Positions 15,001-27,000 of a stretch of DNA of 64,000 nt are shown one piece after another (the first letter of the stretch is position 1; each line of letters starts with the position of its first letter). Source of the DNA: Paraburkholderia adhaesiva. GTDB lineage: Bacteria; Pseudomonadota; Gammaproteobacteria; Burkholderiales; Burkholderiaceae. The stretch lies in contig NZ_JAJEJQ010000004.1 in the NCBI RefSeq assembly GCF_021390575.1, forward strand, positions 186,001 to 250,000, read 5' to 3'. The translations under genes were made by a program, and so were the position numbers. Below the pieces are notes generated by a model. It was given only the letters and a program-made list of their open reading frames with translations. It searched no databases and had not been told where the DNA came from.

Positions 15001-18000
15001 GTTGTTGTCCACGCTGCCGTTGACGTTCAGCGTGCCGTTGTCCGTCGCCACCGTGCCGTTGTTCGACAGGCTGCCGTTGACATCCGTCGTGCCGCCATTG
15101 CTGGTGTCGATCGTGCCGTTCGCGTCGTTCGTGACGTTGCCAGCCACGTTCAGCGTGCCGTTGTCGGTCGTGCTGACGTTGCCGCTGTTGTTCAGGTCGC
15201 CACCGATGCTGGTGGTGCCGTTGTCCGTCGTGTCCAGCGTGCCGCTGTTGTCCACGCTGCCGTTGACGTTCAGCGAACCGTTGTCCGTCGCCACCGTCCC
15301 GTTGTTCGTGACGTTGCCACCCACGTTCAGCGAGCCGTTGTCGGTCGTACTGACGTTGCCGCTGTTGTTCAGGTCGCCACCGATGCTGGTGGTGCCGTTG
15401 TCCGTCGTGTCCAGCGTGCCGTTGTTGTCCACGCTGCCGTTGACGTTCAGCGAACCGTTGTCCGTCGCCACCGTCCCGTTGTTCGTGACGTTGCCACCCA
15501 CGTTCAGCGAGCCGTTGTCGGTCGTACTGACGTTGCCGCTGTTGTTCAGGTCGCCACCGATGCTGGTGGTGCCGTTGTCCGTCGTGTCCAGCGTGCCGTT
15601 GTTGTCCACGCTGCCGTTGACGTTCAGCGAACCGTTGTCGGTTGCCACCGTCCCGTTGTTCGACAGGCTGCCGTTGACATCCGTCGTGCCGCCATTGCTG
15701 GTGTCGATCGTGCCGTTCGCGTCGTTCGTGACGTTGCCAGCCACGTTCAGCGAACCGTTATCCGTGTCGACCGTCCCGTTGTTCGTGACGTTGCCACCCA
15801 CGTTCAGCGAGCCGTTGTCGGTCGTACTGACGTTGCCGCTGTTGTTCAGGTCACCACCGATGTTCGTCGTGCCGTTGTCCGTCGTGTCCAGCGTGCCATT
15901 GTTGTCCACGCTGCCGTTGACGTTCAGCGAGCCGTTGTCCGTGTCGACCGTCCCGTTGTTCGACAGGCTGCCGTTGACATCGGTCGTGCCGCCATTGCTG
16001 GTGTCGATCGTGCCGTTCGCGTCGTTCGTGACGTTGCCCGACACGTTCAGCGTGCCGTTGTCGGTCGTGCTGACGTTGCCGCTGTTGTTCAGGTCACCAC
16101 CGATGCTGGTGGTGCCATTGTCCGTCGTGTCCAGCGTGCCGTTGTTGTCCACGCTGCCGTTGACGTTCAGCGTGCCGTTGTCGGTGGCCACCGTCCCGTT
16201 GTTCGAGAGGCTGCCGTTGACATCCGTCGTGCCGCCATTGCTGGTGTCGATCGTGCCGTTCGCGTCGTTCGTGACGTTGCCCGACACGTTCAGCGAGCCG
16301 TTGTCGGTCGTACTGACGTTGCCGCTGTTGTTCAGGTCGCCACCGATGCTGGTGGTGCCGTTGTCCGTCGTGTCCAGCGTGCCGCTGTTGTCCACGCTGC
16401 CGTTGACGTTCAGCGTGCCGTTGTCCGTCGCCACCGTGCCGTTGTTCGTGACGTTGCCACCCACGTTCAGCGAGCCGTTGTCGGTCGTACTGACGTTGCC
16501 GCTGTTGTTCAGGTCGCCACCGATGCTGGTGGTGCCGTTGTCCGTCGTGTCCAGCGTGCCGTTGTTGTCCACGCTGCCGTTGACGTTCAGCGAACCGTTG
16601 TCCGTCGCCACCGTCCCGTTGTTCGACAGGCTGCCGTTGACATCCGTCGTGCCGCCATTGCTGGTGTCGATCGTGCCGTTCGCGTCGTTCGTGACGTTGC
16701 CAGCCACGTTCAGCGAACCGTTATCCGTGTCGACCGTCCCGTTGTTCGTGACGTTGCCACCCACGTTCAGCGTGCCGTTGTCGGTCGTGCTGACATTGCC
16801 GCTGTTGTTCAGGTCGCCACCGATGTTCGTCGAGCCGTTGTCCGTCGTGTCCAGCGTGCCGTTGTTGTCCACGCTGCCGTTGACGTTCAGCGAACCGTTG
16901 TCGGTTGCCACCGTCCCGTTGTTCGACAGGCTGCCGTTGACATCGGTCGTGCCGCCATTGCTGGTGTCGATCGTGCCGTTCGCGTCGTTCGTGACGTTAC
17001 CCGACACGTTCAGCGTGCCGTTGTCGGTCGTGCTGACGTTGCCGCTGTTGTTCAGGTCACCACCGATGCTGGTGGTGCCATTGTCCGTCGTGTCCAGCGT
17101 GCCGTTGTTGTCCACGCTGCCGTTGACGTTCAGCGTGCCGTTGTCGGTTGCCACCGTCCCGTTGTTCGAGAGGCTGCCGTTGACATCCGTCGTGCCGCCA
17201 TTGCTGGTGTCGATCGTGCCGTTCGCGTCGTTCGTGACGTTGCCAGCCACGTTCAGCGAACCGTTATCCGTGTCGACCGTCCCGTTGTTCGTGACGTTGC
17301 CACCCACGTTCAGCGTGCCGTTGTCGGTCGTGCTGACATTGCCGCTGTTGTTCAGGTCGCCACCGATGTTCGTCGAGCCGTTGTCCGTCGTGTCCAGCGT
17401 GCCGTTGTTGTCCACGCTGCCGTTGACGTTCAGCGAACCGTTGTCGGTTGCCACCGTCCCGTTGTTCGACAGGCTGCCGTTGACATCCGTCGTGCCGCCA
17501 TTGCTGGTGTCGATCGTGCCGTTGGCGTCGTTCGTGACGTTGCCCGACACGTTCAGCGTGCCGTTGTCGGTCGTGCTGACGTTGCCGCTGTTGTTCAGGT
17601 CGCCACCGATGCTGGTCGTGCCGTTGTCCGTCGTGTCCAGCGTGCCGTTGTTGTCCACGCTGCCGTTGACGTTCAGCGTGCCGTTGTCCGTCGCCACCGT
17701 GCCGTTGTTCGACAGGCTGCCGTTGACATCCGTCGTGCCGCCATTGCTGGTGTCGATCGTGCCGTTCGCGTCGTTCGTGACGTTGCCAGCCACGTTCAGC
17801 GTGCCGTTGTCGGTCGTGCTGACGTTGCCGCTGTTGTTCAGGTCGCCACCGATGCTGGTGGTGCCGTTGTCCGTCGTGTCCAGCGTGCCGCTGTTGTCCA
17901 CGCTGCCGTTGACGTTCAGCGAACCGTTGTCCGTCGCCACCGTCCCGTTGTTCGTGACGTTGCCACCCACGTTCAGCGAGCCGTTGTCGGTCGTACTGAC

Positions 18001-21000
18001 GTTGCCGCTGTTGTTCAGGTCGCCACCGATGCTGGTGGTGCCGTTGTCCGTCGTGTCCAGCGTGCCGTTGTTGTCCACGCTGCCGTTGACGTTCAGCGAA
18101 CCGTTGTCCGTCGCCACCGTCCCGTTGTTCGTGACGTTGCCACCCACGTTCAGCGAGCCGTTGTCGGTCGTACTGACGTTGCCGCTGTTGTTCAGGTCAC
18201 CACCGATGTTCGTCGTGCCGTTGTCCGTCGTGTCCAGCGTGCCATTGTTGTCCACGCTGCCGTTGACGTTCAGCGAGCCGTTGTCCGTGTCGACCGTCCC
18301 GTTGTTCGACAGGCTGCCGTTGACATCGGTCGTGCCGCCATTGCTGGTGTCGATCGTGCCGTTCGCGTCGTTCGTGACGTTGCCCGACACGTTCAGCGTG
18401 CCGTTGTCGGTCGTGCTGACGTTGCCGCTGTTGTTCAGGTCACCACCGATGCTGGTGGTGCCATTGTCCGTCGTGTCCAGCGTGCCGTTGTTGTCCACGC
18501 TGCCGTTGACGTTCAGCGTGCCGTTGTCGGTGGCCACCGTCCCGTTGTTCGAGAGGCTGCCGTTGACATCCGTCGTGCCGCCATTGCTGGTGTCGATCGT
18601 GCCGTTCGCGTCGTTCGTGACGTTGCCCGACACGTTCAGCGTGCCGTTGTCGGTCGTGCTGACGTTGCCGCTGTTGTTCAGGTCGCCACCGATGCTGGTC
18701 GTGCCGTTGTCCGTCGTGTCCAGCGTGCCGTTGTTGTCCACGCTGCCGTTGACGTTCAGCGAACCGTTGTCGGTTGCCACCGTCCCGTTGTTCGACAGGC
18801 TGCCGTTGACATCCGTCGTGCCGCCATTGCTGGTGTCGATCGTGCCGTTCGCGTCGTTCGTGACGTTACCCGACACGTTCAGCGTGCCGTTGTCGGTCGT
18901 GCTGACGTTGCCGCTGTTGTTCAGGTCACCACCGATGCTGGTGGTGCCGTTGTCCGTCGTGTCCAGCGTGCCGCTGTTGTCCACGCTGCCGTTGACGTTC
19001 AGCGAACCGTTGTCGGTTGCCACCGTCCCGTTGTTCGACAGGCTGCCGTTGACATCCGTCGTGCCGCCATTGCTGGTGTCGATCGTGCCATTCGCGTCGT
19101 TCGTGACGTTGCCACCCACGTTCAGCGAGCCGTTGTCGGTCGTACTGACGTTGCCGCTGTTGTTCAGGTCACCACCGATGCTGGTCGTGCCGTTGTCCGT
19201 CGTATCCAGCGTGCCGTTGTTGTCCACGCTGCCGTTGACGTTCAGCGAACCGTTGTCGGTTGCCACCGTCCCGTTGTTCGACAGGCTGCCGTTGACATCC
19301 GTCGTGCCGCCATTGCTGGTGTCGATCGTGCCGTTCGCGTCGTTCGTGACGTTGCCAGCCACGTTCAGCGTGCCGTTGTCGGTCGTGCTGACGTTGCCGC
19401 TGTTGTTCAGGTCACCACCGATGTTCGTCGTGCCGTTGTCCGTCGTGTTCAGCGTGCCGTTGTTGTCCACGCTGCCGTTGACGTTCAGCGAACCGTTGTC
19501 CGTCGCCACCGTGCCGTTGTTCGACAGGCTGCCGTTGACATCCGTCGTGCCGCCATTGCTGGTGTCGATCGTGCCGTTCGCGTCGTTCGTGACGTTGCCA
19601 GCCACGTTCAGCGAACCGTTATCCGTGTCGACCGTCCCGTTGTTCGTGACGTTGCCACCCACGTTCAGCGTGCCGTTGTCGGTCGTGCTGACATTGCCGC
19701 TGTTGTTCAGGTCACCACCGATGTTCGTCGAGCCGTTGTCCGTCGTGTCCAGCGTGCCGTTGTTGTCCACGCTGCCGTTGACGTTCAGCGAACCGTTGTC
19801 GGTTGCCACCGTCCCGTTGTTCGACAGGCTGCCGTTGACATCCGTCGTGCCGCCATTGCTGGTGTCGATCGTGCCGTTCGCGTCGTTCGCGTCGTTCGCG
19901 TCGTTCGTGACGTTACCCGACACGTTCAGCGTGCCGTTGTCGGTCGTGCTGACGTTGCCGCTGTTGTTCAGGTCACCACCGATGCTGGTCGTGCCGTTGT
20001 CCGTCGTATCCAGCGTGCCGTTGTTGTCCACGCTGCCGTTGACGTTCAGCGAACCGTTGTCGGTTGCCACCGTCCCGTTGTTCGACAGGCTGCCGTTGAC
20101 ATCCGTCGTGCCGCCATTGCTGGTGTCGATCGTGCCGTTCGCGTCGTTCGTGACGTTGCCAGCCACGTTCAGCGTGCCGTTGTCGGTCGTGCTGACGTTG
20201 CCGCTGTTGTTCAGGTCACCACCGATGTTCGTCGTGCCGTTGTCCGTCGTGTTCAGCGTGCCGTTGTTGTCCACGCTGCCGTTGACGTTCAGCGTGCCGT
20301 TGTCCGTCGCCACCGTGCCGTTGTTCGACAGGCTGCCGTTGACATCCGTCGTGCCGCCATTGCTGGTGTCGATCGTGCCGTTCGCGTCGTTCGTGACGTT
20401 GCCAGCCACGTTCAGCGAACCGTTATCCGTGTCGACCGTCCCGTTGTTCGTGACGTTGCCACCCACGTTCAGCGAGCCGTTGTCGGTCGTACTGACGTTG
20501 CCGCTGTTGTTCAGGTCACCACCGATGTTCGTCGTGCCGTTGTCCGTCGTGTCCAGCGTGCCATTGTTGTCCACGCTGCCGTTGACGTTCAGCGAGCCGT
20601 TGTCCGTGTCGACCGTGCCGTTGTTCGACAGGCTGCCGTTGACATCGGTCGTGCCGCCATTGCTGGTGTCGATCGTGCCGTTCGCGTCGTTCGTGACGTT
20701 GCCCGACACGTTCAGCGTGCCGTTGTCGGTCGTGCTGACGTTGCCGCTGTTGTTCAGGTCACCACCGATGCTGGTGGTGCCATTGTCCGTCGTGTCCAGC
20801 GTGCCGTTGTTGTCCACGCTGCCGTTGACGTTCAGCGTGCCGTTGTCGGTGGCCACCGTCCCGTTGTTCGAGAGGCTGCCGTTGACATCCGTCGTGCCGC
20901 CATTGCTGGTGTCGATCGTGCCGTTGGCGTCGTTCGTGACGTTGCCCGACACGTTCAGCGAACCGTTATCCGTGTCGACCGTCCCGTTGTTCGTGACGTT

Positions 21001-24000
21001 GCCACCCACGTTCAGCGAGCCGTTGTCGGTCGTACTGACGTTGCCGCTGTTGTTCAGGTCGCCACCGATGCTGGTGGTGCCGTTGTCCGTCGTGTCCAGC
21101 GTGCCGCTGTTGTCCACGCTGCCGTTGACGTTCAGCGAACCGTTGTCGGTTGCCACCGTGCCGTTGTTCGACAGGCTGCCGTTGACATCCGTCGTGCCGC
21201 CATTGCTGGTGTCGATCGTGCCGTTGGCGTCGTTCGTGACGTTGCCAGCCGCGTTCAGCGTGCCGTTGTCGGTCGTGCTGACGTTGCCGCTGTTGTTCAG
21301 GTCGCCACCGATGCTGGTCGTGCCGTTGTCCGTCGTGTCCAGCGTGCCGTTGTTGTCCACGCTGCCGTTGACGTTCAGCGTGCCGTTGTCCGTCGCCACC
21401 GTGCCGTTGTTCGACAGGCTGCCGTTGACATCGGTCGTGCCGCCATTGCTGGTGTCGATCGTGCCGTTCGCGTCGTTCGTGACGTTGCCCGACACGTTCA
21501 GCGTGCCGTTGTCGGTCGTGCTGACGTTGCCGCTGTTGTTCAGGTCACCACCGATGCTGGTGGTGCCATTGTCCGTCGTGTCCAGCGTGCCGTTGTTGTC
21601 CACGCTGCCGTTGACGTTCAGCGTGCCGTTGTCGGTGGCCACCGTCCCGTTGTTCGAGAGGCTGCCGTTGACATCCGTCGTGCCGCCATTGCTGGTGTCG
21701 ATCGTGCCGTTCGCGTCGTTCGTGACGTTGCCCGACACGTTCAGCGAGCCGTTGTCGGTCGTACTGACGTTGCCGCTGTTGTTCAGGTCGCCACCGATGC
21801 TGGTGGTGCCGTTGTCCGTCGTGTCCAGCGTGCCGCTGTTGTCCACGCTGCCGTTGACGTTCAGCGTGCCGTTGTCCGTCGCCACCGTGCCGTTGTTCGT
21901 GACGTTGCCACCCACGTTCAGCGAGCCGTTGTCGGTCGTACTGACGTTGCCGCTGTTGTTCAGGTCGCCACCGATGCTGGTGGTGCCGTTGTCCGTCGTG
22001 TCCAGCGTGCCGTTGTTGTCCACGCTGCCGTTGACGTTCAGCGAACCGTTGTCCGTCGCCACCGTCCCGTTGTTCGACAGGCTGCCGTTGACATCCGTCG
22101 TGCCGCCATTGCTGGTGTCGATCGTGCCGTTCGCGTCGTTCGTGACGTTGCCAGCCACGTTCAGCGAACCGTTATCCGTGTCGACCGTCCCGTTGTTCGT
22201 GACGTTGCCACCCACGTTCAGCGTGCCGTTGTCGGTCGTGCTGACATTGCCGCTGTTGTTCAGGTCGCCACCGATGTTCGTCGAGCCGTTGTCCGTCGTG
22301 TCCAGCGTGCCGTTGTTGTCCACGCTGCCGTTGACGTTCAGCGAACCGTTGTCGGTTGCCACCGTCCCGTTGTTCGACAGGCTGCCGTTGACATCGGTCG
22401 TGCCGCCATTGCTGGTGTCGATCGTGCCGTTCGCGTCGTTCGTGACGTTACCCGACACGTTCAGCGTGCCGTTGTCGGTCGTGCTGACGTTGCCGCTGTT
22501 GTTCAGGTCACCACCGATGCTGGTGGTGCCATTGTCCGTCGTGTCCAGCGTGCCGTTGTTGTCCACGCTGCCGTTGACGTTCAGCGAACCGTTGTCCGTC
22601 GCCACCGTGCCGTTGTTCGACAGGCTGCCGTTGACATCCGTCGTGCCGCCATTGCTGGTGTCGATCGTGCCGTTCGCGTCGTTCGTGACGTTGCCAGCCA
22701 CGTTCAGCGAACCGTTATCCGTGTCGACCGTCCCGTTGTTCGTGACGTTGCCACCCACGTTCAGCGAGCCGTTGTCGGTCGTACTGACGTTGCCGCTGTT
22801 GTTCAGGTCACCACCGATGTTCGTCGAGCCGTTGTCCGTCGTGTCCAGCGTGCCGCTGTTGTCCACGCTGCCGTTGACGTTCAGCGAACCGTTGTCGGTT
22901 GCCACCGTCCCGTTGTTCGACAGGCTGCCGTTGACATCCGTCGTGCCGCCATTGCTGGTGTCGATCGTGCCGTTCGCGTCGTTCGTGACGTTGCCAGCCA
23001 CGTTCAGCGAACCGTTATCCGTGTCGACCGTCCCGTTGTTCGTGACGTTGCCACCCACGTTCAGCGAGCCGTTGTCGGTCGTACTGACGTTGCCGCTGTT
23101 GTTCAGGTCACCACCGATGTTCGTCGTGCCGTTGTCCGTCGTGTCCAGCGTGCCATTGTTGTCCACGCTGCCGTTGACGTTCAGCGAGCCGTTGTCCGTG
23201 TCGACCGTCCCGTTGTTCGACAGGCTGCCGTTGACATCGGTCGTGCCGCCATTGCTGGTGTCGATCGTGCCGTTCGCGTCGTTCGTGACGTTGCCCGACA
23301 CGTTCAGCGTGCCGTTGTCGGTCGTGCTGACGTTGCCGCTGTTGTTCAGGTCGCCACCGATGCTGGTCGTGCCGTTGTCCGTCGTGTCCAGCGTGCCGCT
23401 GTTGTCCACGCTGCCGTTGACGTTCAGCGAACCGTTGTCGGTTGCCACCGTGCCGTTGTTCGACAGGCTGCCGTTGACATCCGTCGTGCCGCCATTGCTG
23501 GTGTCGATCGTGCCGTTGGCGTCGTTCGTGACGTTGCCAGCCGCGTTCAGCGTGCCGTTGTCGGTCGTGCTGACGTTGCCGCTGTTGTTCAGGTCGCCAC
23601 CGATGCTGGTCGTGCCGTTGTCCGTCGTGTCCAGCGTGCCGTTGTTGTCCACGCTGCCGTTGACGTTCAGCGTGCCGTTGTCCGTCGCCACCGTGCCGTT
23701 GTTCGACAGGCTGCCGTTGACATCCGTCGTGCCGCCATTGCTGGTGTCGATCGTGCCGTTCGCGTCGTTCGTGACGTTGCCCGACACGTTCAGCGAGCCG
23801 TTGTCGGTCGTACTGACGTTGCCGCTGTTGTTCAGGTCGCCACCGATGCTGGTGGTGCCGTTGTCCGTCGTGTCCAGCGTGCCGCTGTTGTCCACGCTGC
23901 CGTTGACGTTCAGCGAACCGTTGTCCGTCGCCACCGTCCCGTTGTTCGTGACGTTGCCACCCACGTTCAGCGAGCCGTTGTCGGTCGTACTGACGTTGCC

Positions 24001-27000
24001 GCTGTTGTTCAGGTCGCCACCGATGCTGGTGGTGCCGTTGTCCGTCGTGTTCAGCGTGCCGTTGTTGTCCACGCTGCCGTTGACGTTCAGCGAACCGTTG
24101 TCCGTCGCCACCGTGCCGTTGTTCGACAGGCTGCCGTTGACATCCGTCGTGCCGCCATTGCTGGTGTCGATCGTGCCGTTCGCGTCGTTCGTGACGTTGC
24201 CAGCCACGTTCAGCGAACCGTTATCCGTGTCGACCGTCCCGTTGTTCGTGACGTTGCCACCCACGTTCAGCGTGCCGTTGTCGGTCGTGCTGACATTGCC
24301 GCTGTTGTTCAGGTCGCCACCGATGTTCGTCGAGCCGTTGTCCGTCGTGTCCAGCGTGCCGTTGTTGTCCACGCTGCCGTTGACGTTCAGCGAACCGTTG
24401 TCGGTTGCCACCGTCCCGTTGTTCGACAGGCTGCCGTTGACATCGGTCGTGCCGCCATTGCTGGTGTCGATCGTGCCGTTCGCGTCGTTCGTGACGTTAC
24501 CCGACACGTTCAGCGTGCCGTTGTCGGTCGTGCTGACGTTGCCGCTGTTGTTCAGGTCACCACCGATGCTGGTGGTGCCATTGTCCGTCGTGTCCAGCGT
24601 GCCGTTGTTGTCCACGCTGCCGTTGACGTTCAGCGTGCCGTTGTCGGTTGCCACCGTCCCGTTGTTCGAGAGGCTGCCGTTGACATCCGTCGTGCCGCCA
24701 TTGCTGGTGTCGATCGTGCCGTTCGCGTCGTTCGTGACGTTGCCAGCCACGTTCAGCGAACCGTTATCCGTGTCGACCGTCCCGTTGTTCGTGACGTTGC
24801 CACCCACGTTCAGCGTGCCGTTGTCGGTCGTGCTGACATTGCCGCTGTTGTTCAGGTCGCCACCGATGTTCGTCGAGCCGTTGTCCGTCGTGTCCAGCGT
24901 GCCGTTGTTGTCCACGCTGCCGTTGACGTTCAGCGAACCGTTGTCGGTTGCCACCGTCCCGTTGTTCGACAGGCTGCCGTTGACATCCGTCGTGCCGCCA
25001 TTGCTGGTGTCGATCGTGCCGTTCGCGTCGTTCGCGTCGTTCGCGTCGTTCGTGACGTTACCCGACACGTTCAGCGTGCCGTTGTCGGTCGTGCTGACGT
25101 TGCCGCTGTTGTTCAGGTCACCACCGATGCTGGTCGTGCCGTTGTCCGTCGTATCCAGCGTGCCGTTGTTGTCCACGCTGCCGTTGACGTTCAGCGAACC
25201 GTTGTCGGTTGCCACCGTCCCGTTGTTCGACAGGCTGCCGTTGACATCCGTCGTGCCGCCATTGCTGGTGTCGATCGTGCCGTTCGCGTCGTTCGTGACG
25301 TTGCCAGCCACGTTCAGCGTGCCGTTGTCGGTCGTGCTGACGTTGCCGCTGTTGTTCAGGTCACCACCGATGTTCGTCGTGCCGTTGTCCGTCGTGTTCA
25401 GCGTGCCGTTGTTGTCCACGCTGCCGTTGACGTTCAGCGTGCCGTTGTCCGTCGCCACCGTGCCGTTGTTCGACAGGCTGCCGTTGACATCCGTCGTGCC
25501 GCCATTGCTGGTGTCGATCGTGCCGTTCGCGTCGTTCGTGACGTTGCCAGCCACGTTCAGCGAACCGTTATCCGTGTCGACCGTCCCGTTGTTCGTGACG
25601 TTGCCACCCACGTTCAGCGAGCCGTTGTCGGTCGTACTGACGTTGCCGCTGTTGTTCAGGTCACCACCGATGTTCGTCGTGCCGTTGTCCGTCGTGTCCA
25701 GCGTGCCATTGTTGTCCACGCTGCCGTTGACGTTCAGCGAGCCGTTGTCCGTGTCGACCGTGCCGTTGTTCGACAGGCTGCCGTTGACATCGGTCGTGCC
25801 GCCATTGCTGGTGTCGATCGTGCCGTTCGCGTCGTTCGTGACGTTGCCCGACACGTTCAGCGTGCCGTTGTCGGTCGTGCTGACGTTGCCGCTGTTGTTC
25901 AGGTCACCACCGATGCTGGTGGTGCCATTGTCCGTCGTGTCCAGCGTGCCGTTGTTGTCCACGCTGCCGTTGACGTTCAGCGTGCCGTTGTCGGTGGCCA
26001 CCGTCCCGTTGTTCGAGAGGCTGCCGTTGACATCCGTCGTGCCGCCATTGCTGGTGTCGATCGTGCCGTTGGCGTCGTTCGTGACGTTGCCCGACACGTT
26101 CAGCGAACCGTTATCCGTGTCGACCGTCCCGTTGTTCGTGACGTTGCCACCCACGTTCAGCGAGCCGTTGTCGGTCGTACTGACGTTGCCGCTGTTGTTC
26201 AGGTCGCCACCGATGCTGGTGGTGCCGTTGTCCGTCGTGTCCAGCGTGCCGCTGTTGTCCACGCTGCCGTTGACGTTCAGCGAACCGTTGTCGGTTGCCA
26301 CCGTGCCGTTGTTCGACAGGCTGCCGTTGACATCCGTCGTGCCGCCATTGCTGGTGTCGATCGTGCCGTTGGCGTCGTTCGTGACGTTGCCAGCCGCGTT
26401 CAGCGTGCCGTTGTCGGTCGTGCTGACGTTGCCGCTGTTGTTCAGGTCGCCACCGATGCTGGTCGTGCCGTTGTCCGTCGTGTCCAGCGTGCCGTTGTTG
26501 TCCACGCTGCCGTTGACGTTCAGCGTGCCGTTGTCCGTCGCCACCGTGCCGTTGTTCGACAGGCTGCCGTTGACATCCGTCGTGCCGCCATTGCTGGTGT
26601 CGATCGTGCCGTTCGCGTCGTTCGTGACGTTGCCAGCCACGTTCAGCGAACCGTTATCCGTGTCGACCGTCCCGTTGTTCGTGACGTTGCCACCCACGTT
26701 CAGCGTGCCGTTGTCGGTCGTGCTGACATTGCCGCTGTTGTTCAGGTCGCCACCGATGTTCGTCGAGCCGTTGTCCGTCGTGTCCAGCGTGCCGTTGTTG
26801 TCCACGCTGCCGTTGACGTTCAGCGAACCGTTGTCGGTTGCCACCGTCCCGTTGTTCGACAGGCTGCCGTTGACATCCGTCGTGCCGCCATTGCTGGTGT
26901 CGATCGTGCCGTTCGCGTCGTTCGTGACGTTACCCGACACGTTCAGCGTGCCGTTGTCGGTCGTGCTGACGTTGCCGCTGTTGTTCAGGTCACCACCGAT

